Position numbers and translations under genes: made by a program. Positions 18,442-26,327 of a stretch of 64,000 nt of DNA are shown in pieces. The notes beneath the pieces were generated by a model. That model had not been told where the DNA came from. It saw only the letters and a program-made list of their open reading frames with translations, and did no database searches. Location: the NCBI RefSeq assembly GCF_900496975.1, contig NZ_UFQC01000030.1:16770-80769 (forward strand), in the 5' to 3' direction. This DNA is from Achromobacter veterisilvae (GTDB lineage Bacteria; Pseudomonadota; Gammaproteobacteria; Burkholderiales; Burkholderiaceae_B). The first letter of the stretch is position 1, and each line of letters begins with the position of its first letter.

Positions 18442-19577
18442 CGGGCGTGTGCCATGGTGTGTGGGTGGCGGTCGGTTTCACGCTTCATCCAGCGGGTCAG
18501 CGAAAGCGCCATCAGGCACATCAGCGCGGGATAAAGCATGCTCAGGTTGCGCATTTCGCCAGGCGAGCAGAACAGCAGGAACAGCGGCAGGTTTATGGAC
18601 AGGGCCATCAGCGCATGCCGGCGCAGGGCCTGCGGCAGGCTCGCCCAGCCGCTGACGGCAATGCCCGCGAACGCCAGCAGGCTGATGACGCCAAAACCGC
18701 GCGGCAGCAGCACGCCATAGGTGCTCTCCGTGCGCAGCCAGTTTCCCGGGTCGGCGTAGAAACGCAGGTTGTCCCACAACTGATAGTCCACGGTCGAACC
18801 CGGATTCCCCGCGTACCGCATGCGCAGCGCCAGATACACGCAGCCGCATACGAACAGCAGGGCCGCCACCATCGCGGCGGCCTGCGCGCGCGGCAGATTG
18901 CGGCGCAAGAGCGGATACAGGGCAGGCGTGAAAAAGAAGAAGGCCTCCTTGTTCCAGGCCGCCATGCCTGCCAGCGCCAGCAAGGCGAGCAGGCGCAGCG
19001 GCGTGCCGCGCGACGCTCCCAGCGCCAGCAGCACGGCGCCCATCATGAAGAGCAATTCGAAGAAATCGTAGAAGTATCCGCCCTCGGTCAGGAAGAACGG
19101 CAGCAGCAGTGCGGTGACGGCCGGCGCCATCGTCGCGGCCGCCGCGTCCGCGCCCGCTTCCAGGCACACGCGCCGCATGACGAACAGCGCCGCCAGCAGC
19201 GCGAAGAACGTCAGGTAATAGACGAGGTGATAGCGCAGGGTGAAGTCCGGCATCAGCGCTTCCGATTCCGGGTAGCGCATCGCCAGCCCCAAGCGGCTGT
19301 TCAGCCTGCGGGGCTCCGCCAGGCGTTCGGAGATGCGCGCCACGGCCGCCCGCGGCAGCATGTCCTGGATGCCGTTGGCCAGCGCGGGCACGAACTGCCG
19401 GTACACGTAGGGACGATAGGCCGTCCCTTCCACCATCTGCGACAGGCCCAATGCCGGATGGCCGTCGTTGAGCCGCCATTTTGCGTAGAAGCCATGGATG
19501 ACGGCGGCCGCAATGACGACATAGGCACAGGACAACAGGAACCAGCGGTAGGCCGGGTTATCGAAGAATCGTCTCAT
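18438..19577 (-). CDS. Multi-spanning membrane protein, GT-C-like candidate, paralogue 2
   Basis: This 379-residue paralogue of the following gene shares LNDGH, the AYRPYVYRQFVPALANGIQ loop, MRYPESEAL, LLPFFLTEGGYFYDFFE, WNKEAFFFF and the RYAGNPG loop. The conserved positions cluster in the first extracytoplasmic loop and at helix ends, which suggests a shared catalytic or ligand-binding site rather than a transporter repeat. It starts 15 bp after the SMR-type gene. The family is unrecognised; a glycosyltransferase or donor-handling role is inferred from operon company. Two copies may differ in acceptor or act as a heterodimer. Confidence 0.75.
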   Translation of the reverse strand: MRRFFDNPAYRWFLLSCAYVVIAAAVIHGFYAKWRLNDGHPALGLSQMVEGTAYRPYVYRQFVPALANGIQDMLPRAAVARISERLAEPRRLNSRLGLAMRYPESEALMPDFTLRYHLVYYLTFFALLAALFVMRRVCLEAGADAAAATMAPAVTALLLPFFLTEGGYFYDFFELLFMMGAVLLALGASRGTPLRLLALLALAGMAAWNKEAFFFFTPALYPLLRRNLPRAQAAAMVAALLFVCGCVYLALRMRYAGNPGSTVDYQLWDNLRFYADPGNWLRTESTYGVLLPRGFGVISLLAFAGIAVSGWASLPQALRRHALMALSINLPLFLLFCSPGEMRNLSMLYPALMCLMALSLTRWMKRETDRHPHTMAHAR

Positions 19578-19592
19578 GGGATGCTCATGGGC

Positions 19593-19931
19593 CTATTTCG
19601 ATATCAGGAAAACGCCGACTGCGATAAAGGCGGCTCCCGCCATGCGCATGGCGGAAATGGATTCGGCGCCGGACAGCAGCCCATAGCCGAAGACGCCCGC
19701 GATGGCGAAGGCGACCATCAGCGGATAGGCCAGGGTCAGGTCCAGTTGCCGCAGCGCCAGCGCGTAGAAGCCAAAGCCCAGCCCGTAGGCGCCGACCGCC
19801 ATCAGATACGGCAGCGCTTGCGTCAGGAGCGGAGCCGGCAATGCCGTCGACGGGCCCGCTCCCGCCGACTTGAGCGCCACGCTGGCGGCCACGCTGCAGG
19901 CCCCGCTGAGAATCAGCCACAGATAGGCCAT
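19593..19931 (-). CDS. Small four-helix SMR/DMT-type membrane protein, possible lipid-sugar flippase subunit
   Basis: This 112-residue protein has four predicted membrane helices and the SMR/EamA-half fold. The conserved Glu of the first helix of multidrug SMR pumps is absent (the segment reads SGACSVAASVALK), while AYPLMVAFAIAGVFGYGLL and AGAAFIAVGVFLI are SMR-like. That pattern fits ArnE/ArnF-type undecaprenyl-phospho-sugar flippases better than drug efflux. It lies 2 bp after the UbiA-like gene and 15 bp before the paralogous membrane proteins. The start is the ATG at 19931; the longer open frame upstream is the antiparallel reading of UbiA-like coding sequence. Confidence 0.8.
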   Translation of the reverse strand: MAYLWLILSGACSVAASVALKSAGAGPSTALPAPLLTQALPYLMAVGAYGLGFGFYALALRQLDLTLAYPLMVAFAIAGVFGYGLLSGAESISAMRMAGAAFIAVGVFLISK

Positions 19932-19933
19932 CG

Positions 19934-20815
19934 TCACGTTCCCACCAGCAAGACCACCACCGCCACCCAGGCCAGCACCGCCACGCGTATCTGGTTGTCG
20001 GCCAGCAGATCGCGGCCCGGCTCCTCGCCGGACTCGCCCTTGTACAGCAGGTGCAGGTAGCGGAAAACGCCGAAGGTCACGATGGGCAGGGTAAGGACGA
20101 GATGTTCGGTGCCATGGAGCGCCGCGGTCTCGGCGTCCACGGTGTACAGACCGTAGGTAAGCAGGCTTGCGCTGGCGGTGATGGCCACCAGGTTGTCCAG
20201 CAGCGGCGCGCTGTAGTGGCGCAGCACGATGCGCGTGCTGCCCTGCATGGCGAGCCCGCCGGCGGGCATGGCGACGATCTCGGCGCGCCGCTTGGCGAAG
20301 CCCAGGAACAGGGTCAGCATGAAGCTGCACAACAGCATCCAGCGGGACGGCGTGATGCCTACCGCATAGGTGCCGCAAGCCAGCCGCAGCATGAAGCCGG
20401 CGGCGATGCAGAACACATCGACCAGCACCTTGTGCTTCAGGCGCAGCGTATAGGCGATGTTCAGGACCAGATAGCCCGCCACCACCAGCGCCACCGGCCA
20501 TTGTCCACAGGCCAATGGAAGCCCCAGGGCGCCGCAGAACAGGACCGCGATCAGCACCCGCGCCTCCCGCAGGCCGACCCGGCCGCTGGCGATGGCGCGA
20601 TGGCGCTTCTTGGGATGGGCGGCGTCGGCGGCCCGGTCGTGGTAGTCGTTCAGCACGTAGACCGCGCTGGATGCCAGGCAGAACGACAGGAACCCCACGG
20701 CCACGCCGAATACCAGGTCCGGGTCCGCCCAGCCGTGGCTGAAGATCAGCCCGATCAGCACGAAACCATTCTTCAGCCACTGCTGCGGGCGCAACAGCGA
20801 AATGACGGCGCTCAT
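19934..20815 (-). CDS. Decaprenyl-phosphate phosphoribosyltransferase-like UbiA-family protein
   Basis: This 293-residue polytopic prenyltransferase resembles mycobacterial DPPR synthase, which transfers 5-phosphoribose from PRPP to polyprenyl phosphate. Visible features are the N-terminal LLRPQQWLKNGFVLIGLIF, the first Asp-rich motif NDYHDRAADAAHPKKRHRAI (about residues 65-84) and a second conserved segment LRHYSAPLLDNLVAITASAS. The basic KKRHR after the Asp motif distinguishes this branch from quinone UbiA enzymes. The ATG at 20815 overlaps the HAD phosphatase stop by 4 bp, so the two are translationally coupled. The natural product would be polyprenyl-phosphoryl-5-phosphoribose. Confidence 0.85.
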   Translation of the reverse strand: MSAVISLLRPQQWLKNGFVLIGLIFSHGWADPDLVFGVAVGFLSFCLASSAVYVLNDYHDRAADAAHPKKRHRAIASGRVGLREARVLIAVLFCGALGLPLACGQWPVALVVAGYLVLNIAYTLRLKHKVLVDVFCIAAGFMLRLACGTYAVGITPSRWMLLCSFMLTLFLGFAKRRAEIVAMPAGGLAMQGSTRIVLRHYSAPLLDNLVAITASASLLTYGLYTVDAETAALHGTEHLVLTLPIVTFGVFRYLHLLYKGESGEEPGRDLLADNQIRVAVLAWVAVVVLLVGT

Positions 20816-21435
20816 GGCTTGACCGCCTGGCCGCGATACCACGCGTGCTGGGCGGCGTCGATCATCCATTGGTCGCCGCGGCTGTCGCCATAGGCATAGA
20901 GTTCATACTGCTGCCGCGGGCCGAAGCGCTCGGTCAGCCGGCGCATCTTTTCGGGTCCCCAGCAGTTCGGCCCGTCGAAGTCGCCGGTCAGCCTTCCTTG
21001 CCCGTCGGTCGCCATCCGGGTACAGATCAGGTCGTCGAAGCCCAGATGCCGCGAGGCCTCTTGCAGATAGACGTCCGGCGATGCGCTCACCAGGACGCAA
21101 TGGTCACCGCGCTGCTGGTGCCAGCGCAGCCGCTCGACCAGCGCGCGGCGCAAGGGAATGGCGGGCACCCAGGCTCGCGCGATGCGAGCCAGTTCGGTGC
21201 GGGAATGGCCTTTCAGCGCCGCTCTGCAAAGCGCCGCCTTGGCATATTCGTTGCTGCGCATGCGCAGCGCAAACCCGGCCAACGCCGGCGCGGCCAGCAC
21301 GAACGCGCCAAGCAGCCTGGCCCATGAAAGATGGGCCAGAAAAGGAACGAAGGTGTCACGTTGCGTCAGCGTGCCGTCGAAGTCGAAGGCCGCGATCACG
21401 CGCAAAGGAGGGGGAAACCGCGATTGTGAAGGCAT
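20812..21435 (-). CDS. HAD-superfamily (HAD-IB, phosphoserine-phosphatase-like) phosphatase
   Basis: This 207-residue HAD-IB hydrolase has motif I DFDGTLTQRDTF (nucleophile Asp near residue 18), motif II SAS (in LVSASPDVYL), the conserved Lys region (EKMRRL) and motif IV GDSRGD. It is the first gene of the five-gene operon and is coupled by ATGA overlap to the DPPR-synthase-like gene. A role in removing the 5-phosphate of polyprenyl-phosphoribosyl-5-phosphate is a straightforward inference, as HAD phosphatases accompany such synthases in other bacteria. Confidence 0.88.
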   Translation of the reverse strand: MPSQSRFPPPLRVIAAFDFDGTLTQRDTFVPFLAHLSWARLLGAFVLAAPALAGFALRMRSNEYAKAALCRAALKGHSRTELARIARAWVPAIPLRRALVERLRWHQQRGDHCVLVSASPDVYLQEASRHLGFDDLICTRMATDGQGRLTGDFDGPNCWGPEKMRRLTERFGPRQQYELYAYGDSRGDQWMIDAAQHAWYRGQAVKP

Positions 21436-21570
21436 GCTGCGTCGATACTGCGTCCGGCCGCGCCGGACTGCCGCAGACTATGCCGGAGAAAGGCCTGCGT
21501 TTGGGACGCAGGCGCGCATTATCGGACGTTGGCTTATCTACGGAGGGGAGTCCTGCGGACCGGGTTCGCT

Positions 21571-21600
21571 ATATGTCAATTATTTTATATTGTGACATAT
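21571..21600. promoter_or_regulatory. Inverted repeat in AT-rich promoter region of the HAD/UbiA operon
   Basis: ATATGTCA-N14-TGACATAT lies 136 bp upstream of the HAD phosphatase start in an unusually AT-rich stretch (21570-21612) of otherwise GC-rich DNA. Such an island probably holds the operon promoter, with the 8-bp dyad as an operator. No regulator gene is adjacent. Confidence 0.4.
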
Positions 21601-21695
21601 ATTGCAAAAATTGACGGCAATCGCGCATTCTTACCTTGCGCGGCGTCAATAAACCGGCGCGGGCGGCGGCCGGACGGCCGCGCCCGGGGGATGCC

Positions 21696-22637
21696 TCAGC
21701 CCTTCTTCGCGCCCAGCTCCACGCCGGCCAATTGCTCGGACAGGCGGGCGACGGCGGTGTGGTCCTGGCCCTTGCCCAGCGTCTTGCCGGCCGAGGCCCA
21801 CAATTCGCGGCAAAGCGATGCGAACGGGGTGGGCGTGCCGGTATCGGTGGCGATGCCCAGCGCGATGCCCAGGTCCTTGACCATCAAGTCCAGGCCGAAG
21901 CCGGAATTGAACTGGCGCGACAGCACGAACTGCTTGAACTTCTTCTGCGTGGAATTGTTCATGCCGGTGGACGCGTTGAGCACGTCCACGATCACGTTCG
22001 GGTCCAGGCCGAACTGCTGGCCGATCAGCATGGCCTCGACGCCGATCAGGAAGCCGCCCGCCGACACCAGGTTGTTCAGGGCCTTCATGGCGTGCGCGCT
22101 GCCGACCGCCCCCACGGGCGTGATCGACGTGCCCATGCAGGACAGGGCCGGGCGCACCCGCTCCAGCGTCTGCGCGGGGCCGCCGAACATGATCGCCAAT
22201 TCGCCGGTGCGCGCGCGGGGAACGCCGCCGGAAACCGGCGCGTCCACCATTTCGCCGCCCGCGGCGGCGACGGCCTGGGCCAGCCGCTGCGTATGCGCCG
22301 GCACGCCGGAACTCATGTCCACCACGACGCTGCCCGGGCGCAGGCCCGCCAGCACGCCGCGCTCTCCGCCCAGCACCTGTTCGACGATGGCGCTGGTGGG
22401 CAGCATGGTGAAGATGACGTCGGCCTGGGCCGCCAGTTCGGCGCAGGTGGCGGCGGCCTGCCCGCCCACTTCCTGGGCGAACTTCGCGGCCTGGCCCGGC
22501 GCGGCGTCGTACACCGTCACCGCGAAGCCGGCCTGCACCAGCCTGGCGGCCATGGGCCAGCCCATGCTGCCGATGCCGATGAGGCCGACGCGTCCTTGCT
22601 GCGCGCTCACGGCACTACCTTCGTGCTGCGCACTCAT
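21696..22637 (-). CDS. NAD(P)-dependent beta-hydroxyacid dehydrogenase (3-hydroxyisobutyrate dehydrogenase-like)
   Basis: This 313-residue protein has a Rossmann motif GLIGIGSMGWPMAARLVQAG, substrate loop DAPVSGGVPRARTGELAIM, a catalytic-Lys region HAMKALNNLVSAGGF and the C-terminal LMVKDLGIALG. The ATG at 22637 was chosen because it overlaps the upstream CMD-family stop by 4 bp (ATGA). The substrate within the family (3-hydroxyisobutyrate, tartronate semialdehyde, others) cannot be fixed. It is transcribed with the CMD gene and divergent from the liv-type ABC transporter, so it likely acts on a carboxylic acid imported by that system. Confidence 0.9.
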   Translation of the reverse strand: MSAQHEGSAVSAQQGRVGLIGIGSMGWPMAARLVQAGFAVTVYDAAPGQAAKFAQEVGGQAAATCAELAAQADVIFTMLPTSAIVEQVLGGERGVLAGLRPGSVVVDMSSGVPAHTQRLAQAVAAAGGEMVDAPVSGGVPRARTGELAIMFGGPAQTLERVRPALSCMGTSITPVGAVGSAHAMKALNNLVSAGGFLIGVEAMLIGQQFGLDPNVIVDVLNASTGMNNSTQKKFKQFVLSRQFNSGFGLDLMVKDLGIALGIATDTGTPTPFASLCRELWASAGKTLGKGQDHTAVARLSEQLAGVELGAKKG

Positions 22638-23047
22638 GCTTGCGCCTCCTTGAAGGCGCCCTCTTCTTCCAGCACCTGGTTGGCCACCTTGAACGCGTCC
22701 AGGCCCGCGGGAATGCCGCAGTACACCGTGGCCTGGAGCAGGATTTCCTTGATTTCCTCGACGGTCACGCCGTTGTTCAGCGCGCCCTTGACGTGCAGCT
22801 TGATCTCGGCCGGGCGGTTCAGCGCCGTCAGCATCGCCAGGTTCAGCATGCTGCGGGTCTTCTTTTCCAGCCCGGGCCGGCCCCAGGTGTAGCCCCAGCA
22901 CCATTCGGTGGTGATGTGCTGGAAGGCCATCATGAATTCGTTGGCGCGGGCGATGGAACCGTCCACGTATTCGGTGCCCAGCACCTCGCGGCGCAGGTTC
23001 AGCCCTTGGTCGAACAGGGCCTGGGTTTCGGATTTGATGTCTGCCAT
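22634..23047 (-). CDS. Carboxymuconolactone decarboxylase family protein
   Basis: This 137-residue CMD-family protein is similar in size to gamma-carboxymuconolactone decarboxylase (PcaC). It shows CWGYTWGRPGLEKKTRSMLN near residue 43 and LHVKGALNNGVTVEEIKEIL with the downstream VYCGIPAGLDAF segment near residue 105, which are the CMD helices carrying the active-site residues. The start is the ATG at 23047 (MADIKSETQ). It heads a two-gene unit with the dehydrogenase. A decarboxylase role in an aromatic or lactone route is possible but unproven. Confidence 0.88.
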   Translation of the reverse strand: MADIKSETQALFDQGLNLRREVLGTEYVDGSIARANEFMMAFQHITTEWCWGYTWGRPGLEKKTRSMLNLAMLTALNRPAEIKLHVKGALNNGVTVEEIKEILLQATVYCGIPAGLDAFKVANQVLEEEGAFKEAQA

Positions 23048-23110
23048 GGTTGCTCCTCTACTGTGACGGTGACCGGCGAAAGTCCGGTCGGTTGCCCGCT
23101 GGTTTGTCTG

Positions 23111-23160
23111 ATTGTCTGTCAATTTTGGATTGATCGTCAATAGTCGGATTGTCTGACAAT
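23111..23160. promoter_or_regulatory. Three regularly spaced operator-like palindromes
   Basis: ATTGTCTGTCAAT (23111-23123), ATTGATCGTCAAT (23129-23141) and ATTGTCTGACAAT (23148-23160) share ATTG/CAAT ends and sit 18 and 19 bp apart; the third is a perfect dyad about an odd base. They lie in the 205-bp divergent region between the CMD gene and the ABC binding-protein gene. TTGTCTGACAA fits FCD-GntR-type operators, so the GntR at 27888-28631 is the candidate ligand. Confidence 0.65.
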
Positions 23161-23164
23161 ATTC

Positions 23165-23193
23165 TTGACCGATTGAAAGGCAGGAACAATAAT
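23165..23193 (+). promoter_or_regulatory. Probable sigma-70 promoter of the liv-type ABC operon
   Basis: A -35 TTGACC (23165-23170) and a -10 AATAAT (23188-23193) are separated by 17 bp, immediately after the third palindrome and 59 bp before the binding-protein start. A repressor on the adjacent palindrome would overlap RNA polymerase. Confidence 0.55.
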
Positions 23194-23252
23194 TGGCTCA
23201 GAGCGCCGGGCTGGCTGCCGAGCGCCATCCTCGAAAAAGCCAGGAGACAACC

Positions 23253-24470
23253 ATGAAGACACCCCAACAGGCCATCCGCCGTGGGCGCAGGGATTTCGTC
23301 GCCGGACTCGGCGCCGCCGCCTTGGCGGCGGGTTTGCCCGGCCGCGCGCTGGCTGCGCCGTCCGAAGTCAACGTCGGCGTGATCCTGCCGCTGTCGGGCG
23401 CCAACGCCCAATTCGGCATCAACTCGCGCCAGGGGCTGGAACTGGCCGCCGATGAAATCAACGCGGCCGGCGGCATCAAGGCCCTGGGCGGCGCGAAGCT
23501 CAAGCTCATCGTCGCGGACGCCACCTCGCAGCCCACCACGGCGGCGACCGTGGCGCAGCGCCTGATCACGCAGAACCGCTGCGTCGCCATCATCGGCGCC
23601 TACGCGTCGTCGCTGACCCTGGCGGTATCCGAAGTGACCGAGCGCCGCGGCATTCCGCTATTGACCATGTCGTTCTCGGATGTGCTGACCGAGCGCGGCT
23701 TCAAGCACATTTTCCAGGTGGTATCCAAGGGCTCCGTGCTGGGACGCGCGCAGTACGACTACGCCGCCTCGGTCGTGGCCGGCGCCTCGGAGATCAAGAA
23801 GATCGCCCTGCTCTACGAAGACACCGCCTACGGCACGTCGCAGGCGGTGGGGGTGCGCAACGCGGCCAAGGCGGCGGGCGCGCAGATCGTGCTGGACGAG
23901 GCCTACCCGCTGGGCATCACCGACGTCACGCCCTTGATCAGCAAGCTGCGCGGATCCGACGCCCAGATCGTCTTTCCCATTTCCTACCTCAACGACAGCC
24001 TGCTGATCATCCGCGTCATGCGCCAGCAGCGCCTGACCATGCCCGTCGTGGGCGGCGCGGCCGGCTACGTCATCCCCGACTTCGCGAAGGCGCTGGGCCA
24101 GTATTCGCAGGCCGTGCTGTCCATCGCGCCCGCCAACTACGACCAGGCGCCCGAGTACACCGAGCGCTACCGCAAGCGGTTCGGCACGTTCATGCCCCAT
24201 GAAGCCCTGGAGCACGCCGTGTGCGCCGGCGTGCTGGCGCAGGCCCTGGAAGTGGCCGCGTCGGACAAGCCCGAAGCGGTGTCCAAGGCCCTGCGCGCGC
24301 AAAAGTACGACCAGGGCTGGGCCGGCGTGATGTCGGGCGGCGGCGTGCATTTCGACGCCAGCGGCCTGAACACCATGGCCCAGCCCATCATGGTCCAGTG
24401 GCAGGACAACGAACTGGTGTCGGTCTGGCCGCAGGCCCTGGCCAAGGGCCGCGTCATCAGCGCGGCCTGA
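23253..24470 (+). CDS. Branched-chain-amino-acid-type ABC transporter substrate-binding protein (Tat signal)
   Basis: This 405-residue periplasmic binding protein of the LivJ/LivK type I fold has a twin-arginine signal (RRGRRDFVAGLGAAALAAGL) ending near ALAAP. The mature start VNVGVILPLSGANAQFGINS is typical of the family, as is the ADEINAAGGIKALGG segment. It is the first gene of a five-gene importer operon. In Bordetella-type genomes such systems frequently import aromatic or small carboxylic acids rather than amino acids, and the neighbouring dehydrogenase, CMD protein and hydrolases favour that. Confidence 0.93.
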   Translation: MKTPQQAIRRGRRDFVAGLGAAALAAGLPGRALAAPSEVNVGVILPLSGANAQFGINSRQGLELAADEINAAGGIKALGGAKLKLIVADATSQPTTAATVAQRLITQNRCVAIIGAYASSLTLAVSEVTERRGIPLLTMSFSDVLTERGFKHIFQVVSKGSVLGRAQYDYAASVVAGASEIKKIALLYEDTAYGTSQAVGVRNAAKAAGAQIVLDEAYPLGITDVTPLISKLRGSDAQIVFPISYLNDSLLIIRVMRQQRLTMPVVGGAAGYVIPDFAKALGQYSQAVLSIAPANYDQAPEYTERYRKRFGTFMPHEALEHAVCAGVLAQALEVAASDKPEAVSKALRAQKYDQGWAGVMSGGGVHFDASGLNTMAQPIMVQWQDNELVSVWPQALAKGRVISAA

Positions 24471-24492
24471 GCGCGGCGCGCGGAGAGCGATC

Positions 24493-25353
24493 ATGCAATT
24501 CTTGCAGGCCCTGGTGGACGGCATCCTGCTGGGCGGCGTCTACGCGGTCATCTCGATCGGGCTGACGCTGGTCTTCGGGGTGGTGTCCATCATCAACTTC
24601 GCCCAGGCCGAATTCCTGATGGTGGGCATGTTCGTGGCGTATTTCGCCTGGAAACTGCTCGGGCTCGATCCCCTGCTGGGATCGCTGCTGTCGTTCGCCG
24701 TCGCCTTCGTGCTGGGCGTGCTGACGCAGAAGTACCTGATCGACCGGGTACTGAAAGCGCCGGCGGTCGCCCAGATCTTCCTGACGGTGGGCCTGCTCAT
24801 CGTCATGGAAAACCTGGCGCTGATCCTGTTCGGATCGGAGTTCCGCTCGGTGCAGACGCCGTACCAGATGACCGCGCTGGCGGTCGGCCCGATCCTGCTC
24901 AGCGCGCCCTATCTGCTGGCTTTCACGGTGGCGTCGGTGGCGGGCCTGGCCCTGTGGTGGGTCTTGAAGAAAACCTGGTGGGGCATGGCGGTGCGCGCCA
25001 CCGCCCAGGACCCCATGGCCGCCCGGCTGTCCGGCATTTCCACGCACCGGGTGCACCAGTTGGCGTTCGGCCTGGGCGTGGGCATGACGGCCCTGGGCGG
25101 CGGGATCATCCTGCCCTACCTGACCGCCTCCACCACGGTCGGCGCCCAGTTCAGCGTGCTGATGTTCACCGCCGTGGTGCTGGGCGGCCTGGGCAGCGTG
25201 ATCGGGGCGGTGGTGGGCGGCGTGGCGGTCGGCGTCATCCAGTCCCTGTCGTCGCTGGTGCTGCCCATGCAGCTACAGAACCTGGTGCTCTTCGCGATCT
25301 TCATCCTGGTCCTGGCCGTGCGTCCGGAAGGTCTACTGAAAAGGGCGGGCTGA
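24493..25353 (+). CDS. livH: Branched-chain-type ABC transporter permease LivH
   Basis: This 286-residue inner-membrane permease has the family start LQALVDGILLGGVYAVISIG and NFAQAEFLMVG near residue 36, and the coupling loop VRATAQDPMAARLSGISTHR near residue 172. About eight hydrophobic helices are visible. It lies 22 bp after the binding protein, and its stop overlaps the LivM start (TGATG). It forms the transmembrane dimer with LivM. Confidence 0.94.
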   Translation: MQFLQALVDGILLGGVYAVISIGLTLVFGVVSIINFAQAEFLMVGMFVAYFAWKLLGLDPLLGSLLSFAVAFVLGVLTQKYLIDRVLKAPAVAQIFLTVGLLIVMENLALILFGSEFRSVQTPYQMTALAVGPILLSAPYLLAFTVASVAGLALWWVLKKTWWGMAVRATAQDPMAARLSGISTHRVHQLAFGLGVGMTALGGGIILPYLTASTTVGAQFSVLMFTAVVLGGLGSVIGAVVGGVAVGVIQSLSSLVLPMQLQNLVLFAIFILVLAVRPEGLLKRAG

Positions 25354-26327
25354 TGACTCCGAACCGACAACTCCTGCAATGGGCGCTGGTCCTGGCGGCC
25401 GCGCTCGGCGCGCCCTGGCTGATGGAAGACCAGGGCTACGGCATCCGCGTCATGACGCTGGTGCTGCTGTTCGCCGCCATGGGCCAGTCCTGGAACATCG
25501 TGGGCGGACTGGCCAACCAGATCTCGCTGGGACACGCGGCTTTCTTCGGCCTGGGCGCCTATACCTCCACGCTGCTGCTCATGCGCTACGGCATTTCCCC
25601 GTGGCTGGGCATCGTCGCCGCCATGGCGGTCGCCGCGCTGGCGGGCGCGCTGCTCAGCCTGCCGACCATGCGCCTGCGCGGCCACTATTTCGCGCTGGCC
25701 ACGCTGGCCTTCGGCGAAGTGCTGCGCGCCATCGCCAACACCTGGGCGTCCGTCACGGGAGGCCCGGTGGGCGTGTCGATCCCGTTCTCGGAAGGCCTGG
25801 CCCAGATGCAGTTCAAGTCCAGCATCCCCTACTACTACCTGATGCTGGGCGCCGCGCTGGTCACGTCCGTCGTATTCGCCCTCATCAGCCATTCGCGCCT
25901 GGGCTACCGCCTGCGCGCGGTCAAGGCCAATCCGCAGGCCGCCGAGGTCATCGGCGTGAACACCGCCCGGACCCGCATCCTGGCGGCGGTCATCTCCGCC
26001 GCCCTCATGGGCGCCTGCGGCACGCTCTACGCTCAGTTCATCTACTTCTTCGATCCGGACACGGTGTTCTCGCTGGTCGGCATTTCCGTGCGCGTCGCGC
26101 TCATCTGCATCATCGGCGGCGTGGGCACCGTGGCGGGTCCGCTGATCGGCGCGGCGGTGATCATCCCGCTGGAAGAGGTCTTCAACGATTGGCTATCCGG
26201 GCACACGGCCGGCGTATCGCAACTGGCCTTCGGCCTGATCCTCATCGCCATCATCCTGGTCGAGCCCCGGGGCCTGTCGGCGCTCTGGGCCCGGCTGCGG
26301 AACCTCGCGGGGAGGCAGCATGCCTGA
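25353..26327 (+). CDS. livM: Branched-chain-type ABC transporter permease LivM
   Basis: This 324-residue permease has ISLGHAAFFGLGAYTSTLLL (about residues 50-69), the LPTMRLRGHYFALATLAFGE segment, and the coupling loop LRAVKANPQAAEVIGVNTAR. The ATG at 25353 overlaps the livH stop by one base and fits the family N-terminus; the long open frame upstream is an off-frame reading of livH. Its 3' end overlaps livG by 8 bp. Confidence 0.94.
   Translation: MTPNRQLLQWALVLAAALGAPWLMEDQGYGIRVMTLVLLFAAMGQSWNIVGGLANQISLGHAAFFGLGAYTSTLLLMRYGISPWLGIVAAMAVAALAGALLSLPTMRLRGHYFALATLAFGEVLRAIANTWASVTGGPVGVSIPFSEGLAQMQFKSSIPYYYLMLGAALVTSVVFALISHSRLGYRLRAVKANPQAAEVIGVNTARTRILAAVISAALMGACGTLYAQFIYFFDPDTVFSLVGISVRVALICIIGGVGTVAGPLIGAAVIIPLEEVFNDWLSGHTAGVSQLAFGLILIAIILVEPRGLSALWARLRNLAGRQHA

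Noticed and set aside
19593..19931. Drug-efflux SMR pump assignment
   Set aside because: The essential Glu of the first helix is missing and the gene is embedded in a lipid-sugar operon, so a flippase-type role fits better.
21493..21513. GCCTGCGT / ACGCAGGC hairpin as a terminator of the dehydrogenase unit
   Set aside because: Stem is good but no T-run follows in either direction, and it lies inside the presumed leader of the HAD/UbiA operon; function undecidable.
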